DNA from: Aulostomus chinensis
Lineage: Eukaryota; Chordata; Actinopteri; Syngnathiformes; Aulostomidae
NCBI GenBank assembly: GCA_037954235.1
Contig: JBBMOA010000019.1
Span: 16,369,805-16,433,804 of the forward strand
Direction: 5' to 3'
Length of the DNA stretch: 64,000 nucleotides
The position numbers and the translations under genes are program-made. The notes under the pieces are model-generated. The model had not been told where the DNA came from. It saw only the letters and a list, made by a program, of their open reading frames with translations, and made no database searches. Positions 49,031-61,290 of the stretch are shown here, one piece after another. Numbering within the stretch: position 1 is the first letter of the stretch; each line of letters starts with the position of its first letter.

Positions 49031-50006
49031 CAGAGACAACCACATCGGCTAACGGTGGAGCCTATGAAGTAAGGAGAGGGAAGTGCAGCACTGCAGCTTT
49101 AACGTGTTTCATTTCTCTGAAATGAGCACACTGTAGATAAGGTTTGAATGTCTGCGCATGTTTGAAAAAGGAAGCAATGCATTCTCAGTCATATCAAGCA
49201 ATGTGTGATGTCTCTCCCTCGCCTGGCAAACCATCATGTTTACAGATTTATAGCCCGAAGCAGTGAGGCTGAGTTGTGAACATTTGCTGCTGGAGCTGTG
49301 GCAGCTGCCAGCATTTGCACTGACACATTGATTGTGAGAGAAAGAGGATAAAAGGGATAAAGAATATATTTACGGACACTGTCTAGGTGCAATGAGACAG
49401 ACTTCAACACCTCGGTCAGTCGCTGAGTCAGTCATCGTTTTCCTCTGAGGCAGAGCGGTATGTCCCATTCACAGCCACTGTAGGTGGCTTAACTCCCATA
49501 ACACGGTGTGATATTTCCTCTTTTATCTACCCAAACACGGCTGAGAAGTGAAAAGAGAAGACACAAAGTAGTCATCTGGACATCAAGGGGATTGGCTATT
49601 GTGAGGAGAAGAACACATTAAGCTAATGGATGAAGCCAGTGGACCACTCTTCAACCCCCACAGCCTTCAAACTCCATCTACTGTACAACCTCTGCGCACT
49701 AATGTGTCATGCATCCAAGGCATGCTGGGCGATTGCTCTCTCTTTCCTAAGAGATACTATGGGATGGTTTTTATGAGTGCATTTTGGATTTTAGTGTACA
49801 GAAGGATCTTCAGTCTGAGGTCAGAGAAATGTTCGTACCAGAAGCAGGAGCTGAGACACAGAAAAGCACGTGTCCTCGTCAAGTAATGTTGTCAGGAAAT
49901 ATGTTGGAATGTATGTAGAGGAGAATATTGTAAAATAAAAAGGCACTTTGTCAAACCATTATGTAGGTCTGTGTGTGCAACCTTTTAAAATGTAATACTG
50001 CTAAAG
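49031..50006. other. Intergenic, no gene seen
   Basis: Unique-looking sequence with an 86-codon open frame at 49626-49886 that has no recognisable motif and no splice or promoter context. An AATAAA occurs near 49935, but no gene can be attached to it. Confidence 0.45.
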
Positions 50007-50039
50007 ATGGCAGCTGTAGACAGGAGTCCGATGATTTGG

Positions 50040-50260
50040 ATTCCACTGAGATCTTATCAAAACCAACCAGCTGAAATGGGTTTTCTCCGGGGATCGGCTG
50101 GCATCTCCCGTAGGGACAGGGTGAAACACTCTGTTATCCGTGAGGGACTCACTGCTGTTCATTTGTGTCAGAAGGAGTTGAGGTGGTTAGAGCATCTAGT
50201 AAGGAGGCCACCGAGACGTCTCCCCAGGGTGGTGTTCTGGGCATGTCCACGCTGGTGTAA
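50040..50260 (+). mobile_element. Non-LTR retrotransposon 3' fragment
   Basis: The frame reads RDRVKHSVIREGL, then ELRWLEHLVRRPPRRLPRVV. This is the C-terminal block of a common fish LINE ORF (usual form QLRWFGHLVRMPPGRLPGEV), just after the reverse transcriptase. Both ends are truncated. The clade (L2/CR1-like) was not settled. Confidence 0.65.
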
Positions 50261-51929
50261 ATGTGACCAGTGGGGAGTGCGGTGAAGTGAGTAAACCTCA
50301 CTCTCCAAAACCCCAAGATCCAAACAGGTGATGAACATGGTGATGATGCCCATGGTGTTTGCCTCCTTACTTGCATGTCACCCTCCCGTGCCAATGGTGA
50401 AGGGTTCAAATCCACTGGTGGGTGGTACTTACTCAATGCACATTGCAATTGCTTGGGAAAGCCTCAGGACCCCCCCAGTCAGAGCTGTCTGATGTGGTCC
50501 AGGAAAGGGAAATCAGGAGCTCCCTGCTGGAACTGCCTCAGTTGGATAAATGATTGAAGTAAATGGAACAAATAAAGTAAGCAATTGTTTTTGTTTACTT
50601 CTGTTGTTGCTGTTGGGTTCGAGGACAGCCATTCTCGTGTCGGATGAGCTATTTAAATTGGAAAGTAAGAGTAAAGCACGCATACTACCAACTGCGTGTC
50701 CTGAAGATTATGACTACCTACCTGATACATCCCCACTTCAGTAAATCTGAAATATCACCATTTCTCCAGGGATACTTTCAACAAACCGTGTTGCCATACA
50801 TGTCTCGTGATATTTATTTTTTGTTTCATTTTGGTAACTGGGCTGTGTCCTTGTCAACAAATGTGGAAATGTTATTATTATTCAATGAGATCATCCGAAA
50901 GACACATTTGCTTTGATTCACAACTTTTTGAAACATTCAGTAATTTGTTTTAGTGTTCTGTTAATTACCGAAGTTAAGCAGCCACTCTGAGACTTGAGTC
51001 CGTTGCTCCAACTTTGGCTTCGGTTGGTCTTGTTTGCTATGCAGTGTTCAGGGGGCACAAGGGGCGACAACAACCCCATCAAAATCATACTCTTGAACAT
51101 CAGAAGCAGAAACATGAGCTGTTTCCACAACTTTAGTGCGGTTTTCTCATCACGCCATGTGGGGGGCAGTATCTGAAAGTTCAGCGTTACAGGAGGTAGG
51201 TTGGTGGAACTCTGGTAAAACGTGCAACTGCTGGCTGCGTCTTTCTCTGATTCAGAGAAGTGAAGGAGAAGAATGCTGGCCCCAACCACCCCGTCTTTAC
51301 ACAGCAGACTATCTCCTCGTACAGTGTGAGCTGGAATTTCTTAAATTGTTCATTGTGTGCCCAGTTTAATGTGTGGTAATGAGATTCAGATTGGCCAATA
51401 GCAGGATGGACAACTCATCACAATCTTTGCCCCAAGAGCTGCTGATTAAACAATGGCACAGAATTTCTAGTTAATGAAAAGCAAACGACGACTATGACGT
51501 GAGTGTCACGGCTGTTTGGACTCGACCAGTTGGCCAGCGAATACTCTCTGACACAGCATTCTGAATTGATGAGGATGTTCATCATTTTTTCATTAGCATA
51601 GAGAAGACTCGTATATCCAAAGGTCTGACGTGAGTAACGACCAAAGTCACAATTAGACAGAATCAGCAGAGAGAGAGCTGCTTTTGTTGCCCAGAGAGAT
51701 TAAAGCCTGGCATGTCTTTTGTCAACCATCCAGTTCCACTTTCCCTGTCCAGCTGGCATGATACTCCCTGTCAGGGTTGTTAGTTTTTAGAGTGAAATAC
51801 TACTGAACACTTTACATTAAAGTGTCAAAGGTTACAAGGCAGTGAACCATGAGAAATTCTTTATCTTATTGCCCACTGGTGAAAAGGACTTGGTTGACAA
51901 GAAAATGTGTACTTACCCAGTCACTTATT

Positions 51930-52135
51930 TCCTTCGACCTCCTTTAAGTGCTCTTATCGGTAGAGCTGATCTTACCCTCGGGGGACTATAATCATAATTA
52001 AGTCTGTGCATCGGGGAATGGGGCCAGCATGGCCAGGAGCAGCCTGTCACATTTATATTACCGCCGCAGCCGGAGGCAGCCAACAGACAACATGCTCACC
52101 TCAGCCATCGATATAGTTAGAGAGATTTAAAACAG
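51930..52135. promoter_or_regulatory. Candidate conserved non-coding block
   Basis: A GC-balanced, repeat-free block within AT-rich surroundings, with TCTTATCGGTAGAGCTGATC, GGACTATAATCATAATTAAG and TTATATTACCGCCGCAGCCG. GATA-type and homeodomain-type AT-rich sites occur. A 33-codon ATG frame (52029-52130) lies inside. It is listed only because it looks unlike the decayed sequence around it. Confidence 0.2.
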
Positions 52136-52533
52136 TAAAGAGAGGAAGATAAAAACCCTGGTGGAGGGATTTCCCTCAGTCAGGCTCCGTAACAAATATC
52201 TGTCCGAAACTGAAAAAAAACGGCTTTTTTTACTCATATATTTGATCATTTGATAGCTAATGCTGCTCGTGTAATTTCATTATTGGTATTTTGAGCTGCA
52301 AATATGATTTTAACCTAGCCTTTATTAAAATTTGGTATTTAACAAGGCAAAAGTCAACAAAACAACAAAACATATTGAATTAATAACTTTTTGCTTATTT
52401 GCCTTCATCCCAGAAGCCAGATAAGAAGATAGAAGACAAATACCCTTCTCCCTCTGTGAGCGTATAGGGAAGCTAGAGACAGTCTGAATGCTACTTAGCT
52501 TAGTGCAATGAATCGTAGCTGGTGGGCAGGTTA

Positions 52534-52795
52534 ATGCTACGGGCGGCATGGCTCAGGGGTAGAATTGCCGTCTAGCAACCGAAGGGTTGCTGGTTCGATC
52601 CCCGACCCCGGTGACCATGTCGAAGTGTCCTTGAGCAAGATACTGAACCCATAATTGCTCCTGATGAGTAGGTTGGCGCCTTGCATGGTAGCCTCCACCA
52701 TCAGTGTGTGTGTGTGAATGGGTGAATGAGACGATACTGTAAAGCGCTTTGAGTGCCGTAAAGGTAGAAAAGCGCTTTATAAAATTGAGTCCATT
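52534..52795 (+). mobile_element. SINE with perfect 18-bp target-site duplication
   Basis: tRNA-headed SINE: A box GGCATGGCTCAGGGGTAG, B box GGTTCGATCCCCGACCCCGG, body GTCCTTGAGCAAGATACTGA, TTGGCGCCTTGCATGGTAGC, and the 3' end GTAAAGCGCTTTGAGTGCCG with TTGAGTCCATT. It is bordered by TAGCTGGTGGGCAGGTTA at 52516-52533 and again, identical, at 52796-52813. This is the mark of target-primed insertion, and the perfect copy suggests a fairly young event. Confidence 0.93.
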
Positions 52796-54176
52796 TAGCT
52801 GGTGGGCAGGTTAGCAGTCTTCTGTCAACAAAAGTTATTAAATACACTTTTGCACCACAAGAAGAGCGACTGCTGCTACGAATCATGGCTGACTTTGTAA
52901 GGGCAGATGAGGAGGTTTACTTCTGGACAAACAAGAGTTTGAACCCGATGGATTTGACGGCTTGATTTGACGACAGAGGCATGCTAACGCTTCTTATGCT
53001 TTACCATCATTTGTGCTAAGCTAAGTAGCGGTGAGCTGGCTCCTGGGGGTCTCAGCTATCTGATGCAGCACAGGGGAGAGAAGAGCATGGACCTTCTTGT
53101 CTGGCTCTGGTGAAGATGACAAATATGCATAAGTCCCCCAAACTTGTTGTGCTCTGTTAATCCCCAGCAATATTTTCAAAACGAAGTGTCGTTGTGCCCA
53201 GTAGACCTCAGATTTCACACATCCCAAAACATTATTCAACATATTTTTCTTTTTTGAGGTGACACATTTGTAGAACTGAAGTAAGTGACATTAAGCTTCG
53301 GTGGGAATTTCCAAAACAGACATCGGAGTTTTACCTGCTGGTGGAGGGAAGCAAAGCTAAATATATAAAGGAGTACATCCTTTTTATCCATTTAGTTTCG
53401 TGGACACCAATGGTGGATCACGATTCTAGAAGCATTTTAAGTAGATCTTTCACACTTGAAGTGCATTACCCCCAAAACCCAATTTCTTAGTACCTTTTCG
53501 TTCCATAATTAATGCTGACGAAAATACCCACGCGCTGCACCGGACCAGAGGTAAACGAAGCTCTCATCACATCTGGGTTAAAAATGCAGAAACTGGTGCA
53601 GTGATGGGTGAGCAGCTTTCATATGGTGGATCAAATGATGATGAAATAAACTCCCAATGAGAGGTTTTTCAAAATATAAATGCATGCCTTATTCCTGTCT
53701 TTCCGATGTCGGACCAGCGGAACTCCTAACCTGAGAAACAGTGCTCTGCTATGGAACGTGGTCGTGGTTTGAGTGGTCAAATGGGCCTCCACCCTAAAGA
53801 TGCTGTAAACACATTACATACTTTTGGATATTTGTTTTCTGGTTGCAGTCCAATCAGTCCCTCAAGTAAGACGTCACAGGTAAAGGGGATAAACATCACT
53901 CGGCCGCTAGCTGGAAACAGGAGTATGAGTTCGATGTAAAGAGTGAACTATAGATGGTGTGATGCTTCATTGGAGTGAACCGCTTTAAAACCTTTTTGAG
54001 AATGTTCATTGCTTTCATGAACGCACTATTTAAGTGTGAAGTACAAGCATTCAGTCAATATACATGCAGTTAAAATTCAGTAAATCAATGCATTCTATTT
54101 ATGCTTTCCTGTGACAGTTTAATCATATTGGAAAATCTTATCAATGCACTTTGACAATTCATGATTTTTTAATCCA

Positions 54177-54390
54177 GGGGGCAGCATGGCTCAGAGGTAG
54201 AGTGGCCGTCTAGCAACCAAAGGGTCGCTGGTTTGATCCTCACTTCCCCCAGCGACCATGTCCAAGTACCCTTGAGCAAGATGCTGATCCCCCAATTGCT
54301 CCTGACGGCCCTGCGATGGACTGGTGACCCGTCCAGGGTGAACCCCGCCTCTCACCCAATGTCAGCTGGGATGGAATGGACAGATGGATA
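54177..54390 (+). mobile_element. Chimeric SINE with perfect 14-bp target-site duplication
   Basis: The head and first body are those of the family at 52534 (GGCTCAGAGGTAGAGTGGCC, GGTTTGATCCTC, CCCTTGAGCAAGATGCTGAT, CAATTGCTCCTGA). After about 54306 it changes to the tail of the other family (GGCCCTGCGATGGACTGGTG, CGTCCAGGGTGAACCCCGCC) and ends in GATGGATA. It is bordered by GATTTTTTAATCCA at 54163-54176 and 54391-54404, identical. The duplication brackets the whole element, so head and tail moved as one unit. Confidence 0.9.
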
Positions 54391-54404
54391 GATTTTTTAA
54401 TCCA

Positions 54405-56625
54405 TATCTAAATATCTTTGCCTAGCAACAACAACGAATGTGGTATTACCACAATACTTTGATTAATTGTCCCCCGTACATATCGATATTGACGATATTT
54501 TTGTTGTGCTTTTTTCTGTTCTTTTGAAAAACAAATCGGGTTGTGGAAATTTGATGTGGTTTGCCCAACTGGTGTAGCAGGCTAAGATGGCGATGTGCGA
54601 AAAGAAGCTGAAGCAAATCAGGTAGCATGTGTGCGTCGTATGGAGGAACATCACACTTTTCATGAATCCCCCATAGTCCTTATTTTCTCTTATTGTTTTG
54701 TGTGAGAACAAATACGACATGATATTAGAAAACCAATTTATTCCCAGTTATGTTCTGATTTCCTGGCCTGTTCCATAGCAGTCTGACATTTCCCCGAAGA
54801 ACCAAAACAGATCTACTGGGTTTACATTTGCCAGGAAACACAACTCCGAACAAATGCTAATGGTGCTGTGTGTAATGTCTACAGTGAGTCTGAGTGTATT
54901 TTGTTCAGAATTTGAATTTTCAGCGTGTCAGTGTTTTGTTTACAGCTTCACACCACCTCCCAAGTGCCCCCCCCCCTCCCACTCCCCCCAAAAAAGGAAG
55001 ATTAAAGGCAGCAAGAGACATACACTGTGCTCAGTGGATGGAAGGGGAGCCACACAGGCTGTTGGGAGGTGAATTGTGAAGGCCGAATATAATTGCAGCA
55101 AACAGAGGTATAAAAAATTTCATTTCCTTTTGTCAGACAAGATATTGCAGTTCTGTTAGGATTGATGACTTCTTTTGAAATACAATTTTCCTTCAGCTTT
55201 GCTGCGAACCAAACACAAAAATTTTATGGCTTTTGCTTCTCTGTTTTTGAAGAAGTGCAAAAAAAAAAAAAAGAAAAGATGGTAAAGAACGTTTCTATAG
55301 CCGTACTTTATTTTTGGGAGTTTTATTCAGTCTGTCTAACCCCTCAATTCTGGATGCGGGCAGATTTCTCAGAGCTTGCGGGCATAGAGGGTGACAGATT
55401 ACACAAAGCAGCAATAAAGCAGGTTTAATAAAAAAATCAAATTGAACTTTCAGGATGAAGAAAGATGAACGGTCCACAGCTATACGGACCCCAACCTCGG
55501 TGGATGAAGGAAGGCTCCATCTATGCCTGCTGGCAGTTTCAAACTATATTAAAGATTATTAAATAAGTTGAAAAGGCCTTTACTGGAGATATGCCAAGTC
55601 AATCTTCACTCCATGATAAATTTGTATTCTAATGCATAAACAGAGATATATCTGCTTAACTTTTGTCCCCAAAGCTTGAGGACAAAAACAAGGAAATAAC
55701 GACAGTATTTACTTTTTCTGTAATGCCATCCAGTGAACCGTCCAGTGATCCAGGCCAGACAGGGACACAATGAGGAACAACATCCATCTAAAATCAAATT
55801 CGAGACGTAATCCACATTACGGGTGACTCGCCCAGGGAGCACTCACGCTGATCAAATAAACCCCTGCATCTTCTGCATAGGACTTGATATGCCCTTCTAT
55901 TTATAATCCTCCCTCTTAACCTTTTGACCGTCGTGTGTCCACGGTGGCAACTGCCAGAGCAACTTTGCCCGAGAAACAAGACATCCATAACAGTGCATCT
56001 GCAATAAGTGGCAGTCCATTTCCTCTCACATTAGGGCCCCGGCCGAAAGGGGAAATGTTTTTTCCGTCTCTCATTGTGCACAACAGCCCATCCATCTTTC
56101 ATCTAACCAGGGACTTAATCAATTATGCATGCAAGCCAAGAACGCCTTTCTTATCCAAGTACAAGAGCATCGCCACTCATACAGCCAAGCACCAAGGTAT
56201 TCAAGTAGTGTCGTCTTCATGCTTTATTTCACCGCTGCAAGTGACCAAACCCTCACCTCTAATGTTTCATGAGTACATGCAAATTTATTGAGGGGGGGTT
56301 AAAACCTGCATCCTTCAAAGCCACGCTCACTGAGGCTGAAAAGCTTGTTAGATGTTAAAAGCCTTGAAACACATTTTCTAAATCAGCTCTCTGTCAGTCA
56401 GACACAATTAAACCACCCACTCTGTCTGGATGGAGCAGGGTAAGGGCCAATTCTGACTGTTGAAGTCGTAGTTACATGTGATTTGGAACCACATTAGTAA
56501 ACACCCGCATGCTTCGCCCATGTTACATTTAGATGGTCCAGGCTTCTCCTGGAAAAATGTGTCAAAGTTTCCTTGAGAAAAATACTGAACATGATTGGGC
56601 CACTGTTGCCTCGTGTCTCCTATCA

Positions 56626-56628
<3 letters not shown>
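54405..56628. other. Intergenic; no gene seen
   Basis: AT-rich sequence with a poly-C run at 54967 and a poly-A run near 55260. The part 55790-56290 looks less decayed than its surroundings and is listed as a possible conserved block. No exon pattern was supported. Confidence 0.45.
55790..56290. promoter_or_regulatory. Candidate conserved non-coding block
   Basis: Repeat-free and compositionally even, with AT-rich transcription-factor-like words such as TTAATCAATTATGCATGCAA (octamer/homeodomain-like), TCTATTTATAATCC and CATTAGGGCCCC. No frame is convincing. The call rests only on appearance. Confidence 0.2.

Positions 56629-56674
<46 letters not shown>
56629..56674. repeat. TG microsatellite
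   Basis: About 23 uninterrupted TG units. Confidence 0.97.
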
Positions 56675-56677
<3 letters not shown>

Positions 56678-57344
56678 AGTCCATTTCCCATTTGTGGTGT
56701 TGTTATTGTCCATCCAGCCATGCTCCATATGGCCTACTCTGTGCAGGATTGTGGGGAGCTGGAACCTCTTCCATCTAAATGACCCTTCTCCCTGAGTTAC
56801 TGTTGCTAAGTCCATCACGCTTTCAGAACAAGCATAGCTTTCCCATCGTCACCAACTGCACTCCCTGGAGAAACATTGTCTAAGTTGCAGTTTCAGCAAA
56901 CAGAAGGGTCTGCAATATTCATTTGAAGGACATATACAGGATGTCTAACCAACTCAGCAAAGAAATCACGTTACAAGTAGAAGCCGTCAGGTCACAGAGC
57001 AAAAGTGAACCAGAGACAGAGGACAATGACATTTAGGAGCTTGGTTACCGTCACTAGAAGGTAAGCTAGCGTTAGCTAACTAGCATAGCATTAGTAGCTT
57101 ATAGAGTACGAACATTGACAAAATATCAGCAGTGTCAAACCAGACCTCCATAAAAGTAGGGATTTACATTCGGTAGCGTTATCCACCGCTGACGCTTTTC
57201 AGGGATTGATCTGAGTTTTGCAAAGAGAAAAAAAAAACCTACATGTCCTTCCAGCCTCTCTGGGTACAAGGTTTAACATTAGCTAGCTAAAAGTCACTTT
57301 TCTGATTCAGCTGTTGACAAGGTTCTCAAAGCTCTGAGAAGTTC

Positions 57345-57475
57345 TGCGAAGGTCCCGTGAGGGACTTGGAGTAGAAGCACTGCTCCTTTGTGACGAAAGG
57401 AGCCAGTTGAGGTGGTTCAGGCATCTAGACTGGATGCCACATTTAGAACAGGTAAGCCAGTGTGTGGGGCCCCCT
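57345..57475 (+). mobile_element. Non-LTR retrotransposon fragment, same family as 50040
   Basis: The words GTGAGGGACTTGGAGTAGAA, GAAAGGAGCCAGTTGAGGTG and GGTTCAGGCATCTAGACTGG correspond to the REGL...RSQLRWF.HL block seen at 50040-50260. It is short, frame-shifted and without ends. Confidence 0.55.
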
Positions 57476-59606
57476 GGGATAGGAAGAACTTCCTACCGGG
57501 GGTGATGGATGGGGCAAATTGGGTCGAGTTCTTTTTCAGCTTATATTTTTATTTAATATGATTGCCTTTAACGCCATGAATTTTTAGATTCCTCATTTTA
57601 AAAATATACCATGTCCTAGTTGAAAGTGCATACTCTGTTACAAGGACTCTGCGTGGAGCTCCAGTGAGCCGGCGTGCTGAATCTGTGACTGCTGTTTGTT
57701 GTTTGTAGCTTTGCAGTTGTAGCACGAGATCTTTTACTCATGAACATATCCAGGGATTTGGGGAGGCAGCTGTACTGTAATTATGCAGGATATGCAGAGG
57801 AAACTAATTAGATCATTGCGAAGCAGCGTTTCGCCTGCAGCTGTCCGTTTTTAATCAATATTTCTAAAGGTCTTTGTCATTTCTCTCCTTCTCCATCCGT
57901 GCTGGACTCCAATTTTATTATTATTTATGCATGATAATTCGAGTGTTAATTCTGCTTTTTTGTGTTTCGCCAGTGGATTTAACACAGTCTCCACAAATTT
58001 GAGAGTAGGAAAAAGAACGGTAAACTGAATTTCAGCCGCCAGGAAAATAGAAGAAGTTGTTTTCTGTGTTTTTCTGACGACATGCTGTCTGCCACGATCT
58101 TCTCCCATTAGGTTTATCTCAAAAACAAGGATTCCATTACAGGGTCCTATCAAATATTAAATTGTTCTAAAATGCTGTGTTGGGCTACTGCCATGGAAAT
58201 ATGGACTGTCATTTGTACTCAAAACATTACTTCTAATTTCTGGATGATTGTCTGCCGGCAATGAGGCTCGGAGGTTGTTCTTATGCAGCTAATGGCTTTT
58301 CCTTTCATTACCGTCTTCCTCTGAGTGCACAGAAATTAACCTCCATATCTGACAGGATGAGGATGTCAGGTATGCAGGGGATTTTTAGTGTTTCTCTAAA
58401 CAAAACTAAGAAGAAAAACAAAGCCTCTCTGGAAAGTTTTAGGTTCTATTCATAGTTGGTGAACTTGAGTCTGGCCATCGTCTCTCAGATGTTTCCGTGT
58501 TTGTCACCTCATGTCTAATTAATGAACCTGCCAGATCCTTTCAGAGGTCTTTGCAGCACAAGCAGGTTACCCTGGTAGCCACACACCTCCACGTGCACAA
58601 CACGCTAGATAAAAAAGCTCTTCCTCTTCACTCTTGATGGGAATGTTGGAGATTTAGGAAATGAAAAAAAGAAGAAGAATTAAAGTCAAGGGTAAAGGCG
58701 GTTAATGAAAGCAGACATGATAGCAAACGAATGGACGTTTTCTTGTCTCGAAAGACACACTGAATGATAGCCGATAAACGTTGACCGCGCCTTAAAGCGG
58801 TGCAGGAGTGAGTCTCAAAACCCGAATGCTAGTTAACACTGTTGAATGGCATTCTATCATCTCAACCTCATCGTGGTTTTCAATGGTTTGGGGGTTTTTT
58901 TTGGGGCTAAATTCTCTAAACAAATATTGTTGGGTTAACACTTGCTTAAGATATTTTAGGTTTTCACGTATGTTTCTAACAGGAGTTGCTAACAAGTGGC
59001 TAAACAAGGTAATCAGACATAACCGGAATAATTATGCCATGATTACGTCAATCAAAGCCTGCTTTTTCATTCAGGTTTTTTTTTTTTTTTTCTCACTCCC
59101 ATAAGGTTACTTTGATTGTATGAGATGATAGATTAACAATCGTAACTGGCAACCAGCGCATCCCTTTACCTCCTCAGCCCGATGAAGGTGCTCCTAAGAC
59201 AGTCTGGTGCTGCACTGCTGACCCCTGGAGAACCACAACATCCCTCTGTCTGCAGCAACTTCCAGTTTCCAGAGCTTTTGCTCCCCTTGACGTTGGACCT
59301 AGACATGTACTAGAAGTGCCCTTAGATACACAGATGACTAGAATATCCCTTCAGTTGCGGGTAAAGAGTTAAGTACGACTGCAACGATGACAGAAGAGGC
59401 CCAAGGTAGTGCAAAGTTAGATGTTCTGACGTGAAGTCATGCATCGGCGGAGTGGTAAATTTATGAATAACGTTAGAATTGCATTTTGAGCTCATTAGTA
59501 AATATTACGCTGCTGAACTAAATGTAAAAGTCTCAAACTTTTCTTTGCAGCAGAGATCATTTTGGTCAGTGATTGTGTTGGTTTTTGGTCAAAGGGAACA
59601 AGTGAC
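57476..59606. other. Intergenic; no gene seen
   Basis: AT-rich sequence. The interval 57740-57960 has several homeodomain-like TAATTA/TTAATCAAT words and may be regulatory. No gene or full transposon seen. Confidence 0.4.
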
Positions 59607-59952
59607 GCGGCACGGTGGTGCAGTGGTCAGCACTGTGGCCTCACAGCAAGAAGGTTCCAGGTTTGAGTCCCGGCTCCATCACAGGATCTTTCTGTGTGAG
59701 ACTCCATGTTCTCCCTGTTCCTGTGTGGGTTCTCTCTGGTACTCCAGCTTCCTCCCACAGTCCAAAGACATCAAGAGAGGACGAGGCTGATTGATACTCT
59801 AAATTGACTGTAGGTGTGAGTGTGAGTGTGAATGGTTGTCTGTCTGTATGAGTTGGCCCTGAGATGGACTAGTGACCCTTCTGAAAGCTGCTGGGATAGG
59901 CTCCAGTCCCCCCGCGACCCTTAAAAGGATAAGCGGAAGAAAATGGATGGAT
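59607..59952 (+). mobile_element. SINE with perfect 13-bp target-site duplication
   Basis: Same family as 43717-44086: GCGGCACGGTGGTGCAGTGG, GGTTTGAGTCCCGGCTCC, TCCTCCCACAGTCCAAAGAC, GATTGATACTCTAAATTGAC, then a tail with GGATAGGCTCCAGTCCCC, GGATAAGCGGAAGAAAATGG and ATGG repeats. It is bordered by GGGAACAAGTGAC at 59594-59606 and 59953-59965, identical. Confidence 0.93.
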
Positions 59953-60963
59953 GGGAACAAGTGACAATGCTAGCAATTTCATGTCTAGTGTTCTGTTGTT
60001 GAGGCTAAAATTTTCCCCCCTAATACCCCCCCTCAACCCCCCATCGGCTCAGCTGTCGGATGTTTTACATCATGTTTCCTCGGCTGTTTCTCTGCTCTTG
60101 AATCTAATTAGTGACACTATTGTATCAAAAAGCTTTTGGTCTTTCACAACTTCAAGCAAATTGAAAGTTTCAGATTTGACCTTCTATGCAAATTTAGGTC
60201 GACTCCAGACTTAAAAAGAGAATGATTAAGCGCAAATGTTTATCTAAGCCTTCAGGGGTAAAAATACTAGGAGTGGAAATGTGTTTGATGCGACTGTTAT
60301 AACTCCCCTTTCTACCTTCACTTTAGTTTGCCTGAGTGTATGTCAGAATGAGGAGTAAGAAAATATAATTTCAATAAAAGATATGGACGTGGCTGTTTTT
60401 CATGGTTGGTGCCTGTTGAGACTTTTACCACGAACCTTTTGATGATTAGAATGAAAGACTAGCGGCTTCGATGTGCAATTTTTAGTCACACATTAGAAAA
60501 TGTTGATGGAAATGAGAAAAAAAATTCTGCAAAAAGTTTTTTTTGTGTGCCTTTCTTCAAAAAAAAAAAAAAAAAAAAAAAAGAACAAATGCAAATAAGG
60601 TCTTGAATCGTCTTCACGGATATTCCCAAACTTTGCCTGCTTCTCCAGGAAGCAGCAACATGTCCAATACGAGCTGCCATCGAGGAAGCATTTCAACTTG
60701 TCTAATCTCTAAAAAGAGATTCTGCTTGTAAATACAGAATCTCTGGCCAAAGGCGCAGATTTCAGGATTGGGAAGCTTCTGGTTTTCATTTAAGAAGCAT
60801 TAACCAATCGCGTTTGAGCGGAACTTGGTTAGGTCTAGAGAAGTATTGGCAAGAATACAAGGTTAGAAAAATGACTGTTGCAATCATTTTTTGTTGTTGC
60901 AATGCTCGTATTTGTTGTCTTTCAACTCCGTGCAAACGTCTCGAGTTGCTCGACCGACTGTGA

Positions 60964-61290
60964 ACAACGAGCGGCGGACACAGCCAGGAAGTCTTGGATC
61001 TTATAACTGCTGGCTACACCAAAAATCTCGAAATAAAGTTGTCAGACAAATCCGATCTCCTCTGTTACGGCTGCAGCCATCGGCAACTCTACCTTTGTTG
61101 CGTAGATCAAACAATGGATGCCGTTTACCTCAGTCTGAGCCAGAGCCGGTCAACACGCACCCGTGCCTGCTGCAGCGTGACTTACCTGGAATTCAATCAA
61201 ACTCTTTTTTCCCATTACAGACAAATTCCTGATGTCTTTTCTTTTAAGCTCCAGAATGTGGAGGAAGGTCTTCAGTCAAGTGATTTTTAA
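60964..61290 (+). other. Unrecognised open frame of about 108 codons
   Basis: An open frame runs from a TGA at 60961 to a TAA at 61288 without an early ATG. It contains KNLEIKLSDKSDLLCYGCSH and ends KLQNVEEGLQSSDF. Composition is protein-like (cysteines, few low-complexity runs), but no family is recognised and no flanking splice pair is convincing. An exon of an unknown gene, a retro-pseudogene remnant, or chance are all possible. Confidence 0.15.

Noticed and set aside
52029..52130. 33-codon open frame starting MARSSLSHLYY
   Set aside because: Too short, without splice or promoter context; mentioned only as part of a possible conserved block.
56533..56818. Open frames across 56.6 kb and 63.4 kb
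   Set aside because: They run through TG/GT microsatellites and are low-complexity artefacts.
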